Positions 36,650 to 47,483 of a stretch of 64,000 nucleotides of DNA are shown here, in pieces. The stretch is taken from contig CAJQUW010007310.1 of NCBI GenBank assembly GCA_907163375.1, forward strand, positions 1 to 64,000, given 5' to 3'. Made by a program: the position numbers and the translations under genes. A model generated the notes under the pieces. The model ran no database searches. It was not told the origin of the DNA and worked only from the letters and a program-made list of their open reading frames with translations. Numbering within the stretch: position 1 is the first letter of the stretch; each line of letters opens with the position of its first letter. The stretch is from Prostheceraeus crozeri. Its lineage: Eukaryota > Platyhelminthes > Polycladida > Euryleptidae.

Positions 36650-37714
36650 ATGTCAGGTCATCTAAAAGATGATCAGAGAAAATGGATTTTGAAATCCTTT
36701 TGGAAAAACAAGAATGCTGAAAAGATGCGAATGGAATGGAGAGATGCCTTTCACAGCAATCCTCCATCAAGATTTGCTATTTATCGCATTCGAGATAAAT
36801 TTGAAAAGACCGGTTCGGTAGAGAATGCACCGAAGTCAGGACGCCCTCGATCAGTTTCAATAACATCAAACGAGGAGCTAGTGGCCCAAACATTTGTTCA
36901 AAGTCCGAAGAAGTCAACAAGAAGAGCCTCATTGGAGTTGGACATTTCTCTAAGCTCTACTTGGAGACTGATGAGGAAAGTTGAGTTGAAACCATACCGA
37001 CCCAGACTGTTGCAGCACCTTCTACCGGATGATGCTGAACGACGCTTGCAGTTTGCTGTGCTCATGTTGTCGGAAATTCGGGAGAACCCAGATTTGCTTG
37101 ACAAGATAGTTTGGTCTGACGAAGCCAGTTTCAAACTATCAGGTCACGTAAATAGACATAACTGTGTCTACTGGTTCCCTGAAAATCCGCACATGGTATC
37201 AACAAATGAGCTGAACCAGCCTGGCTTAACCGTCTGGGCCGGTATGTCAAGCAACGGTGTGATTGGGCCAGTATTTTTTGAAAGAACTGTGACGGCGGAG
37301 GTGTACCTTCAAATGCTCCAATCCTTTGCGATTCCTGAGATGCAGTCATTGAACAACTTCAATGAGCTGTACTTTCAGCAGGATGGTGCACCAGCGCATT
37401 TTGCAGTGAGTGTCAGAAGCCATCTGAATGACACTTTTCCAGGAAAGTGGATCGGGAGATGTGGTAGCATCCTTTGGCCTCCTCGCTCTCCCGATCTAAC
37501 TCCGATGGACTTTTTCTTTTGGGGCGTTGTAAAGGAGAAAGTGTACGGACGAAAACCTCACACACTTTCTCAACTCCGCTCCTACATCACAGATGCCTGT
37601 CAAGAGATCAGTGATGACAGGAACTTATGCAGAACTGTGTGCCACAGTGTGGCCGAAAGACTACAAGAATGTGCCGATGTCCATGGTGGACATTTTGAGC
37701 ATTTGCGTTCGTGA
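36650..37714 (+). CDS. Mariner-like transposase, DD41D
   Basis: 354 aa, uninterrupted, starting at the MSGHLKDDQR Met. The N-terminal helix-turn-helix is followed by a GRPR stretch (64-67). Catalytic residues: D157 in WSDEASF, D245 in YFQQDGAPAH and D287 in SPDLTPMDFFFWG. I count 41 residues between the last two, the signature of the Visitor lineage within Tc1/mariner. WPPRSPDLTPMDFFFWG and the VKEKVYG that follows are typical of this group. ORF and ends look whole. Confidence 0.93.
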   Translation: MSGHLKDDQRKWILKSFWKNKNAEKMRMEWRDAFHSNPPSRFAIYRIRDKFEKTGSVENAPKSGRPRSVSITSNEELVAQTFVQSPKKSTRRASLELDISLSSTWRLMRKVELKPYRPRLLQHLLPDDAERRLQFAVLMLSEIRENPDLLDKIVWSDEASFKLSGHVNRHNCVYWFPENPHMVSTNELNQPGLTVWAGMSSNGVIGPVFFERTVTAEVYLQMLQSFAIPEMQSLNNFNELYFQQDGAPAHFAVSVRSHLNDTFPGKWIGRCGSILWPPRSPDLTPMDFFFWGVVKEKVYGRKPHTLSQLRSYITDACQEISDDRNLCRTVCHSVAERLQECADVHGGHFEHLRS

Positions 37715-37789
37715 ATTTTTGCAACTTTAAGTTGATTAATTTTTTGATATGTTGAATAGGCCTTGGTTATTCATTTGTTCATTTTTTTG

Positions 37790-38088
37790 TTAGGAAACCA
37801 AGCAAACAAAATGGTAGTTGTTTTAATGTTAATACCTTTATTAATTTCAGCCTCCTCTAGGCCATCGTCAGAAGCTTCTGACGATGGTCTAAGAGGAGGC
37901 TGGAATTAACAAAGGTGAAGGACATTGGATGTCAGCTGTTCTTCCTTCTTCGCCTCCCTGTCTTGTGTTGACGACAGCGTCTTCGTGCACCAGGCTGAGG
38001 GGCGCGGAGGACATTCGAATGTCAGCTGTTCTTCCTTCTCCGCAGTAACACTGAAACAACTACTATCTTGTTTACATGGTTTCCTAAT
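37790..38088. mobile_element. MITE nested in the DD41D element
   Basis: TAGGAAACCAAGCAAAC near 37791 pairs with GTTTACATGGTTTCCTA ending ~38088. Inside lies a strong hairpin (37850-37903 core, GCCTCCTCT...AGAGGAGGC) and a tandem pair of GATGTCAGCTGTTCTTCCTTC blocks at ~37928 and ~38018. The target duplication was not resolved. Confidence 0.6.
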
Positions 38089-38439
38089 AATTTTTTTTGA
38101 TAGATGTTGGATAGTTATTCGACTTCTCATGATCGGTATAGATTCAAATTGGGTTGTAGTGAAATATGTAGGCATGAAAACACTGGAGATCATGAGATAT
38201 TTTAATATGATTTACGCGATGTCAAAGAGTATTGAATTTTTGCCCCTTACGAATACAAGGCATATTAGCTATCTGTGGCATCGTGAAAAAGATTATTATG
38301 ACATAGCTTATTAATCTATAGCATTAAGACATAGCTTTTCAAGGCCAATTTCTACTGTTAGCCTACTTTTGAAACACCTTGTATATACACGTATGTATGT
38401 ATATAACAGTAAGGTAAAAGGATGGAGTAGGTCAAAATA

Positions 38440-38725
38440 AAAGTAAAATAAAAATTGAAAACTGAAAAGACGTCTTTTCAGTTTTCAATTTTTATTCTAT
38501 TTATATATATATATATATATAAATATATATAAGAAATAAATGAAATACAAAATGGTAGATAATAATTCCAAATAAAACCCGGTAGAAAACTGAATAAAAA
38601 AAACCATTTTTTGTTCCCTTACCGGTTTCACCTCATGGGGGAGGCTTTTCAAAGGGATGAGGTGAAACCAGTAAGGGAATAAAAAATGGTTTTTTGATTT
38701 AGTTTTCTACTGGGTTTTATATATA
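38440..38725. repeat. Two strong palindromes and an AT microsatellite
   Basis: 38448-38496 is a ~48-bp almost perfect palindrome centred on GACGTC, followed by (TA)n at 38502-38530. 38565-38720 is an imperfect hairpin with ~65-bp arms (CCCTTACCGGTTTCACCTCA pairs with TGAGGTGAAACCAGTAAGGG) and a ~22-nt loop. No coding sequence. Confidence 0.85.
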
Positions 38726-38744
38726 TACGAGTATAATGAATGCC

Positions 38745-38995
38745 AGGTATATTTCTTCCCTTTATGCTTGATCTAAGAGTGATACTCGTTTTCCGGATTA
38801 TATCTTTTTTGACAGAACTTACCTTAGAACGATGTTCAAAAAGAATTGTGATGTGAAATCATCTTTTCATCTTCGTGTATTTGCCGGGAAATTCAAATTG
38901 TCTTTTCAAGATGGCGCGAAGGAAATTTTCCTTTTTATTAGTTGAGAAAAATATTCAACATTGAACTTTCATGATCATTCTGTGTCCATGTCTAT
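38745..38995. repeat. Dispersed repeat, inverted copy at 49.4 kb
   Basis: Words such as ATTGTGATGTGAAATCA, TTTTCATCTTC and ATATTCAA recur in the reverse complement of ~49410-49600 in the same order. Diverged, boundaries approximate. Confidence 0.65.
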
Positions 38996-39016
38996 TTGGC
39001 GTATTTTCTATGGGTA

Positions 39017-39470
39017 CACTAGGTGACATGCCACGCGTGATTCACGCGTAATTGCGGAACACCCCAAACATCCGTGGTTAAGGACATTCTATTCTTCTAC
39101 CCGCGTACATACGCGCTGCACTAAGAGTCAGAAATCACTTGATCTGATGCTGTTAAAACATGGGGAATGCTTATGAATACGCGCGGGCGAGCGTTTATAG
39201 TTTGCGCGTCGTCTACGGTTGTCTGCGCTGCCGCTTAAACCACGGATGAACCGCTATGCATGTTCTGTTTTCCCTAAGCATGAAATTGAGCTCCTATCAC
39301 ATTGTTTAGCCTCTGATACATGCAGACACATGAGACGCAAAATCTACTCGTATATAACAGGACTGCCAACTATACTAACTAATATAACTTATATTGCAGC
39401 AATATCCCGCATAGCCACGGATGTGTTGGGGTCATGTGTAATTACGCGTGATTGAGCGTGGCACCTAGTG
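39017..39470. mobile_element. CACTA-ended MITE, copy 2
   Basis: 454 bp, ends CACTAGGTGACATGCCACGC and GCGTGGCACCTAGTG, TA duplication at 39015-39016 and 39471-39472. It aligns along its length with the reverse of copy 1 (3528-3971); the different 2-bp duplications show independent insertion. Confidence 0.88.
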
Positions 39471-39620
39471 TATGCACCAGTCTGATGTTCAAATTCGACT
39501 TAGTTCCGTGGCAATGCAGCAATAGGTACTGGAATATACACTGTTCAAGAAAAGTCCTCGAACAATTTTTTTAGTCCTTTTCTAAAGCAATTTTTCATAG
39601 GTTCTAACAATAGTTTGACG

Positions 39621-40484
39621 CATAGAGTAAATATATTAGGTATAGTGGTAACTCCGCATTTATTAAATCCCCAATGTGTATACACTTTCGATTTTATTAC
39701 ATGAACTCATGGGAGTTACAAGAGGCATGCACGAGGCATTGTCACCAAATGTGGAGAGATCCAAATTTCTGTAGTTTTGAGAAAATTGCAATGGAATTGA
39801 ATGATCATGACAGTAATGCAGACGGAATTATGGCATTTCACAGACTCTCGGTGTCATGACAGTCTTGAAGATTTAATGTTTGTTGAATTAGTAATTCGAT
39901 ATGTTCCTATTACTTTCATGCTGAACCTCAAGAGTATTTTCTTAAGCGTGATCATATCACAGGCAATCTGCCACATGCAGAGCAAAATCACATAATCAAA
40001 GACAATTATTTCAAATAACTTTGAAAGATGTAAATGGGTCCATATCACTATTCAGATTCAAGAAATGAAACATGAATTTAGTGACTCATAGAATCATGCC
40101 GGTGAAAATTGAATTAAAAACTTGAAATTTCAGCCAAGAAAGCACGAACGAATAAGATCGCTACTTTTTTATGAAGACTTTCATTATGATACAATTCATT
40201 AAAAATTCCCTTGATAATCAGCTTGATTTCCGCTTAGTTGGGATGCCTATTAGCAAATATTCATTCCTTTTGATATCCAACTTGTTTCATACTACTTATA
40301 TAGGCGAGTCATCTCGGTAGTATATAAATTGGTAAATTTTGACTTTTTTTGAAACTGCTCAAATAATTTTTTGGACCACGGGAGCGTAATCTCAGCAAAA
40401 AACTGAATCTTTTGACATAAAAATTTTCACTGTATACAGATATTTGTTTGAGTCGACACTCTACCTATATATCCCTACTCTTTG
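39621..40484. mobile_element. Repeat X, uninterrupted copy
   Basis: An 864-bp element with inverted ends CATAGAGTAAATATATTAGG and CAAAGAGTAGGGATATATAG (complement of the right end), and a perfect 8-bp duplication GTTTGACG (39613-39620, 40485-40492). No transposase. The 8-bp duplication suggests a hAT-like non-autonomous family. It contains the empty version of the site occupied by the 10.4-kb transposon in the other copy. Confidence 0.85.
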
Positions 40485-40492
40485 GTTTGACG

Positions 40493-41177
40493 TTTCTCTT
40501 TAGTAGCCTACAATTGCAGCACATACCCGAAACTTTCTCTCAGTCACTCGAATTTTCAAAAATGTCTGCTTCCCTGCCTGGTAGGTCCTTATTAATAAAA
40601 CCGGGTACTCTTTTTCTGGGCTCGCTCCTTACTAGATATCTTTAAGCATCAAAAGTTTAAAATATTGCTATGATAGATAATGATCTGCTTTATCTGATGG
40701 TGCAGAAATGGTAAAGAAAGATGAAGAAATGAGGTCAGCAGAGTTATTAGAAAATCAGTTACTTTTTGAGATTTTCAAGTTTGCAAACTTCAAAATCGCA
40801 AATTTGCAAATTTGGCAATTTTAAGGTTATGTATCAACTTTAAAGAAATATATGGCTATTCTGAGCGGCATTAGATCTTAAATTGTCTTTTCGATTGACT
40901 GTGTATGGCTAGCATGTCGAGAGAATGTTTGAATAACCATGTCATCGATATGTGGGAAGCCTGCATGAAGCAGGCAACTGTTGCCGATAGACAATTCCTC
41001 GATCCACTATTAACCCCTGGATCAAAATATTTAGCAGCGTGGACACTTGCGATTTTACAAAAGGTCTGGACGCCCACGAAAGACGTCTTAGAGGAATGAT
41101 CGCCATCTTTTATATCTTTCTGAAGTCAAACTGATTTTTTCTAATCAAGACAGCTTCATTTAGATTGGAATGAAGCA
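40493..41177. other. No supported gene
   Basis: A 64-aa ORF (40905-41099) has no recognisable motif. Otherwise AT-rich sequence. Confidence 0.3.
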
Positions 41178-41320
41178 GTGATAATAATAATAATAATAAT
41201 AGACGTATATTTGCATATTCCCAATAATGAGAATCGTAGGAAATCAACACGGTTACAGAAACGTAATATAAACATAATTGAAGACAAAACAAGTAATGAA
41301 AGTAAATTTGTGGCACAAAC

Positions 41321-42935
41321 TTAGATATTGAATCCACTATTTGAAAGGTTTGACATCGTGACGATGAAAGAGTTTCTCAATAATGTGGTTGCACATAATG
41401 GGATGCGATACTTCTGGGAGTGTGGTAGAATATCTGGGATTAAGTGATGTATCGGGTGATTGATGCCACTTATAATGTTCTGAAAAAATCGGAACCCATC
41501 AATCAGTCTTCGATAATCCAGCGGCAAAAAGTCTAAACACTCACTATCTGATTCAGAGACACCGCAAATAATCCTGTGGCATCTGCTCTGCACTCTTTGG
41601 AGTCTCAGTGATTGCTCTGAATTTAGGGGCATGAGAAGTGGAGATCCGTACTCAAGTACACTACGTATACAATTATTGCATATCAGAATCAATTGGTTTT
41701 GAGGCAGAATGGGCTTAAGTTAGCGAAGCACAGATAGACGAGATGACGCCTTTTTGCTAACCATTTTGGTGTGCTCTTTCCAATTAAGATTTCTATCGAA
41801 AATCATTCCGAGAATTTTCAAATGAGGGTTGAGAGAGATATCGCTTATCTTAAAGTCATCATATATGAAATTTCTATTTTTCGTAATCATAAGTTGCCGA
41901 CATTTTCTTACATTGATTTCCATGTGGTTGTGTTCAACCCATTTGAGTACATCGCTATATGCCTCAGCAATAGGGCTAACGTGGTCTATTTTTCGAATAT
42001 TTGCCACCAACGTAATATCATCGGCATATTTCACTGTCATTATGTCCGCTCTGTCAATTTTAAGATCCGAAATGAAATAGTTAAAGAGGATCGGCCCCAC
42101 GCAAGATCCCTGTGGAACGCCGCTAGCCACTCTGCCGCATGAGCTTAACATTTCTCCAGACTTGACACGAATCAATCTCGAATTCAAATAATTTTTGAAA
42201 AAATGAACAATGAAGTCATCCAAATTCTCGTTCTTCATTTTTCTCAACAAGGTGTTGTGCGGAACTTTATCAAAGCCCTTTCCCAAATCAATGGTGAGGA
42301 CATGGCTCGCAGTCACATTATCATTACCCACGTTATTTACTGTACTATGAAATTTTCGATTTCTAACAGTGCGCATATCGTTGAGCTTTTTCATCGAAAG
42401 CCGTACTGTGAGCTATCCACTAAGTGATCAAACCTGTCCTTGATGCGTTTCAAAAATAACTTTTCAAAAATACGTTCTGGAATTGGAAGGAGACAAATGG
42501 GTCTGACGTCTACCAGTTTCGGCGGCGACGTTTTGGGCAGCGGGATTACATGCGCAGTCTTCCACACCTTTGGCAAGTCCCCGATATTCAAGCATGCATT
42601 GAAGATGAAGCAAAGAGGTTCTGCTAATTCAGATGAAAACGTTATTATGGCTGGTACATTATCCGGTCCAGGTGCTTTCTTTGAGTTCAAATTTTCCAGG
42701 TAGCGATGTAATTCTTCTCGTTTGAATTGAAAAGGAGCGGGTGCATGTTTACATTCTACTTGAATGTCATCACGGACATAGTGTGATACGACACCATTCC
42801 TTACCTCTTCAAGAATATCTACCGGATCTCGATTGGGTTGGCATCGAATTAGCCAGCCACTCCCTGTGGGAACGCATCTTGCTAATATCAACAGATTATC
42901 TGGCGAGGTAGCGATTTTGTGGATAATTTCTTTAA
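41321..42935 (-). pseudogene. LINE ORF2, reverse transcriptase part
   Basis: RT motifs in order over three frames: SKKAPGPDNVPA, VRPICLLPI, LTIDLGKGFDKVPH (motif A), ASGVPQGSCVGPILF (motif B), VKYADDITLV (catalytic YADD), LKILGMIFDRNLNW (thumb start), then the post-RT region CHRIICGVSESDSECLDFLP. Breaks near 42395 and 41700. Confidence 0.88.
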
Positions 42936-42939
42936 AGGT

Positions 42940-43590
42940 TCATTTTCGTGTAAAAACTATCTCCGCATGTGAAAATGGTCATCATTTATCCAAAAACATG
43001 TGTAAAATTAAAAAACGATAGGTGGCGAAAAAGTTGCTATAATTAGTTGGTAGATATTTGTTTACTAATGCGAGCTGTTTTTTCACCAACCGGCGAAATC
43101 GTGGATATTGTAGCAACTAATTAGTGGTAAGTAGTCATGTTCGTATATTACCTTCACATGAAAATATATTGTATACTCAGTCTGATCTGATAAAAAGGAA
43201 TCTTTTTTAATTCACGAAGGCTTAAACTAAAAAAAGTATTTATCTTCCATAAATGTCGCAGTAAATACTATTATATTATTCAAATATTTGTCATTGTTGT
43301 AAATTATTGAATGTCAAGAGATGTTATGAAAATTGATATAAGCGGATTCTCTATAATCTTATCATTATCAAAGAATGATAGTCTGCACTTATTTCTTAGA
43401 TAGATTAGCCAAATTTGGGGGATGGTGAGGAGGTGATGGAGAAAATAGAGCCTCGGCTGTAGAGGCGGAATACTAAAGAACAAAAGAGAGAAAGTAAAAG
43501 GTGGCATATAGAGCGCGAATTGTCGCCGGCGAACTTCGCCAGCGAATATGCCGCAAATATGACTGAACTGTAGCTGACATGCGCCAGTTT
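42940..43590. mobile_element. Foreign insertion in the LINE
   Basis: ORF2 coding is lost between NCGNESCEK (~43590) and KEIIHKIATSPDN (~42935). The ~650 bp between has no RT or linker motif. It contains GC-rich words (GCCGGCGAACTTCGCCAGCG) at one side and CACCAACCGGCGAAATCG within. I could not identify inverted ends or a target duplication. Confidence 0.5.
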
Positions 43591-44498
43591 TTCGCAAGAT
43601 TCGTTCCCACAGTTGGATATCCTTGATTTTACATTAATTTTCGAATGAATCTGCAATACTGATTTATTTTCCGATGTCATTTTTCGTCCCAAGCTTTGCT
43701 TTGCTTCCAAAATAGATTCCTTGACTTTATCTCGAAGATAATTATAGACAACCCAATTTTTACTTCTGTAGGCTTGGTACCGTTTATTGATCAGCACATT
43801 TATGACATTGTTCATCCACGTCGTGAATTCACAAAGTAATGATTTTGCAGACATTATATTTGAATCACGTAAATCTAGCACTTTGACGGTTTTGAAATCA
43901 AACTTCAAATTATGAGCCGGCTTGATAAACACGATTGAGTGATCACTATGCCCCAACGGAGGTAATATTTGTGGCTTTGAATAATGATCCTCAAAGCAAT
44001 CTGGAATAAGTGCCAAATCCAATGTTGCTTCATTTCGAGTGGGTTGATCTACAATATTCACCAGGGAGAAATTTGATACAAATATGTCAGGTTCAACACG
44101 ATTAAAGTCACCCAAAATAAATAGATGTGAAGACGGATACTGCCTCAATATATTGTCTATAACATCTACGGCAGATAAGCATGCATATTGCTTTTGCACT
44201 GAGTTCAATTTCCCTCCGTGTCACCACCAAAATCACCCTAAATCACCACCAAAATGCAGTCTATAAATTTATGGCAAGCTCTTATCGCAAGCATTTCGGT
44301 GTTATCATCATCACAGTGTAGTGCTAAGACAATGGTTTGAAAATCGGAGCAGATCCAACAACAGATTCCTCCACCTTTACCACTTGATCTATCAGAACGA
44401 TGAAGATTATAGTTTGGAACACTAATGGAAGAATCATCAACAGAAGAATCTAGCCAAGATTCCACAACACATACAAAGTCTGGCTTATTTGAAGACAC
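43405..44498 (-). pseudogene. LINE ORF2, endonuclease part
   Basis: Two overlapping frames give the APE-like endonuclease: DFVCVVESWLD, SDRSSGKGGGICCW, LFILGDFN and GHSDHSIVFI carry the catalytic E, D/N and SDH motifs in order. A frame change falls near 44220-44260. After NCGNESCEK the sequence leaves the LINE and enters the foreign insertion. Confidence 0.8.
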
Positions 44499-44750
44499 GA
44501 ATAATTTCAGTTCATCGATTTTATTTTTGATGGATCTTGCGTTGATGCAGCATAATGAGGGTAGAGGAATTTCAGTTTCGCGTCATTGAGATCCGGCCAC
44601 TCTCTGTACAATCCTACCTCTTCGTAGAACAACATCTTAACCCGCTTGATTTCTTTGTTGATATTCATCGACTAGAATTTTGTCTTCAGCTAGCTGTTTT
44701 CGTGTGAGATCATTCTTGACATAAACTTTCCTCAAGGAACCGGATGCTGA

Positions 44751-45377
44751 TCATAATTGTCGGCTATGCCTTAGGCATGCCACTTTGTGGTCAAGCGAAG
44801 AGAATCGTATTCTTAAAGGCCGTGGTTTTGGACCTCGTTTACCAATTCTAGAGAATTGCAATACATTTCTTTCATGAATACAAGCTGTCTCACAAATCTC
44901 GCCGATCTTCCTCATGTCATTTCGTGAATTCTCTTCTTGATCTTCTGACTCTGACTCCTCAATACTGAACATGATCACATTGTTTTTCTTTTCCATTCTT
45001 TCCATTTGTTCTTGAATATTTTCGCTAACAACATTTCCTATCTCTGCAACGATTTTAGAATTCAGCTGATTTCTTAAATGAGATATTTCTTTTTCTATAG
45101 CGGAGAATCTGTCCAAAATATCTGCTACATTAATTATTTTACACGCATTATATGCATATGACATGTTATCGAAAGAGGCCAAAGATTTGCTGATGTTTGC
45201 TGGTATGCTAGAGCAATCCTTTTTGTGATTAAACACCCGACGACATATTCCGCATGAAACGCTATCTCCGTCGATATTGGCATTGCAAGTGTGACAACAA
45301 ACTGGATTCTCACTTGGTCTTCTGGACATCATGGACAACGAAAATAGAACAAAATGACAGTCAGGATTCGAACACAC
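44751..45377 (-). pseudogene. LINE ORF1 (PHD-like finger and coiled coil)
   Basis: The likely start is the MMSRRPSENP pair inside this ORF (about 45330). A Cys/His cluster (CCHTCN...CGICRRVFNHKKDC) resembles the PHD finger of CR1/L2 ORF1 proteins. A coiled-coil segment (SAIEKEISHLRNQLNSKIV) and an esterase-less basic C-terminus ending RHSRQL follow. It would coat LINE RNA. Broken beyond 44751. Confidence 0.7.
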
Positions 45378-45436
45378 CTAGAACAGACTCGAATATCGGC
45401 CTTCGTAACACTAGACCACTGCCGGGTCATCCGTTA
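45360..45436 (-). promoter_or_regulatory. tRNA-like Pol III promoter boxes at LINE 5' end
   Basis: On the minus strand AGTGGTCTAGTG resembles an A box and GTGTTCGAATCCTGA a B box (consensus GGTTCGANNCC), about 40 nt apart, just upstream of ORF1. Either the LINE 5' UTR recruited a tRNA-like promoter or a tRNA-derived SINE head abuts the LINE. It does not fold as a full tRNA that I can draw. Confidence 0.45.
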
Positions 45437-45437
45437 A

Positions 45438-45718
45438 TGATGCATATACACAAATTGACCTCATACAAATTGATATTTTGAAACGTATTACGGAAAGCTT
45501 TATAACGTAATGCATGCACTTAGGCTACTAATTACAGTTTTTTCAATAAAAAAATCGTCTCCAGCGAATACCACACTAATACATAAGAATTTTGATCTAT
45601 ACAAGAATCTAAATATCGACACAAAATACAAAAATGTACTTCTTTTACGTGAGTCTACTCATTTATTGAAACTTGGACTAAGCTTTGGGGTTTTGACCCA
45701 GGTTTTTGCCCAACCTTC
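45438..45718. other. No supported gene
   Basis: AT-rich spacer between the LINE and repeat Y. Confidence 0.3.
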
Positions 45719-46585
45719 ATGAAAGCAACAATACGGAATGCTGCTTCAAACTGGACACGGAAGTGCTCTCATATCAACACAATGGTCAGGATCTTTCCAG
45801 GATATGACTCCATGCAAACAACAATCCGCACGGCATCCGCACGACAAAACATCAGCGAATGTGAAAGTGGCCTGAGAGTGAGTTCGTTGTAGCATTCTCT
45901 CCTTGCTGTGGAAGTTTCATAACACGGATTATGGCTGCGTCATTCATTCATTCAACAATCATTTATTGCGTCATCATCCTAATCCGCGAGCATTTACCTT
46001 CTCTTAGATGTAATCATCTTCTCGCTCTCGAATGCATGCACTTTTTCTTTTTACAAGCGATTTAGAAGTCTGATTAGTCAGTAGTCATTAATGCATATTC
46101 GGTGCTCGGAGATCTTCAATGCTCTTCCTGACAGATGATTGTTTTGAGGGCCATTGTCATCCTCATGTTCTCACCATGCACGAGGATGAATACGAGCTTT
46201 ACCTCCATAAAGATGGATCATTCAGTGTCTGATATTGTGCAAAGAATTTTAATGTCATGAATGAAGAATCATTTAATCGGTGATTTAAATACAACAAGAA
46301 GCTAAATTCAATCTGAAGAGGAAATTTGGAGTTTCTTGCTAATTACAGCAGGCTTTTTTTGAGAGGGTGAACAGCGGCCATCCCGCCAAAAAACCCGATC
46401 TTCTCACTAGAAATTAAAGAAAGTGTATCTCCAATTTACTTGTACTCTGCATGTGCAGGTACAGAAGTGCATCGATGGTGAGAGCCTCAAAGGGGAACAA
46501 ACATCAAAAAGACGCGATCGGGTTCAGTTGCTAGTGTTTCACTCGCTGATGACATCAAGCAGCTGCTGAAATAAATAAAGGATCC
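45719..46585. repeat. Repeat Y, uninterrupted copy
   Basis: About 870 bp aligned, same orientation, with 50787-50875 joined to 62153-62940. Shared long words include CAACAATCCGCACGGCATCC and AGCGATTTAGAAGTCTGATT. Overall similarity is high with small indels. Near the right end TCTGCATGT(G/A)CAGGT resembles a splice acceptor followed by an exon-like GAGAGCCTCAA stretch in both copies, but the frame is not conserved here. Confidence 0.85.
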
Positions 46586-46625
46586 AAAAAGAGTGAATTC
46601 ATTCAGTGTTTGCTATAACACAAAG

Positions 46626-47395
46626 CAGGGATGCGGAGTCGGAGTATAACTAGACTTGAAGTTACACAAACAAATTATTTATTCTCGTGCATAGCTGTCA
46701 CTGTCTTGATGTCAACTTTCTCCGTCAAACAAAAGTACAGAGACAGCAGTGCATGCAAAGCTTGTAATATTTGAGTACAAGAAGCGTGATAGTGAAAAAA
46801 GGATTGTCTTTTCACCCGGTGATTTAGTAGAGAAGATAAGCCTTCCTAGCCTCGATCACACCTGCGCACCAAAGGTCACGTCAGAGACAAAAGTAAAATA
46901 CTAGTTTGTTTGAGAACATTACCTCTTACCCTCACGTTCATCGTGTGTAATTTCTCCTCCAAAGCGCATATTAAAATCGAAAGTGTTCTCATATTTTTTT
47001 TGATGAAGGATGGGGATTTTCGTGCCTGGTAGAGACTGGAGAAAACCGTGTGAAGCACACATCAACAAGATGGGAGGAGCAGAGTCGCATGTATCCAACT
47101 TAAAACGACATTTGATAAACTTTCATCGAAAATGATTGATAATTGATACAGAAATGATCACTAAAAATAGGTTCAGGTAAGCCTATAATGATCTATGATG
47201 TAGGTTACCGGTTTGTTTTTCAAAAACTGGGCTTTATATCCTTGCCACCCGGAGTCGGAATAGGGGTTCTATCAACCCTCGGAGTCGGAGTCCTATCAAA
47301 AGCCGGAGTCCTATCAAACCCCAGAGTCGGAGTAAGAGTCGGGACTTGACAGGACGCCGCTTCCGACATCGGTGTATGATTAGACTCCGACTCCG
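46626..47395. mobile_element. hAT element A, copy 3
   Basis: Begins with the best-preserved tip, CAGGGATGCGGAGTCGGAG. The interior is collinear with copy 2, including the BED segment remnant read as SNLKRHLINFH (~47090-47130). The right side holds a run of GGAGTCGGAGTC-type words (47250-47395) but no clean terminus, so the end is approximate and may be rearranged. Confidence 0.75.
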
Positions 47396-47483
47396 GACAT
47401 GGCTTCCTCATCAGTCGTGGGTAGGTTAGAACCATCAACGTTGGTGCACGTCCTCTAGCTCCAACGTCGCTGGTTCAAACCTA

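Larger units (their letters stand above)
36312..38381 (+). mobile_element. DD41D (Visitor-type) mariner-like element
   Basis: Inverted ends CAAGGTGTTTCAAAAGTAGG (about 28 bp, near perfect) with TA duplications at 36310-36311 and 38382-38383. Length 2,070 bp, including a nested ~300-bp insertion at 37790-38088 downstream of the transposase. Confidence 0.92.
41178..45437 (-). mobile_element. CR1/L2-like LINE, near full length, broken
   Basis: Reading the minus strand: a tRNA-like 5' segment, ORF1, ORF2 with endonuclease and reverse transcriptase, a ~150-bp 3' UTR and an (ATT)n tail (41178-41202). Several frameshifts and a ~650-bp foreign insertion (about 42940-43590) interrupt ORF2. The PHD-like finger in ORF1 and the APE endonuclease point to the CR1/L2 group. 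Assignment within the group is uncertain. Confidence 0.85.

Noticed and set aside
45360-45436. A genuine tRNA gene on the minus strand
   Set aside because: Box-like words are present but I cannot draw a proper acceptor stem or cloverleaf, and it abuts the LINE ORF1.
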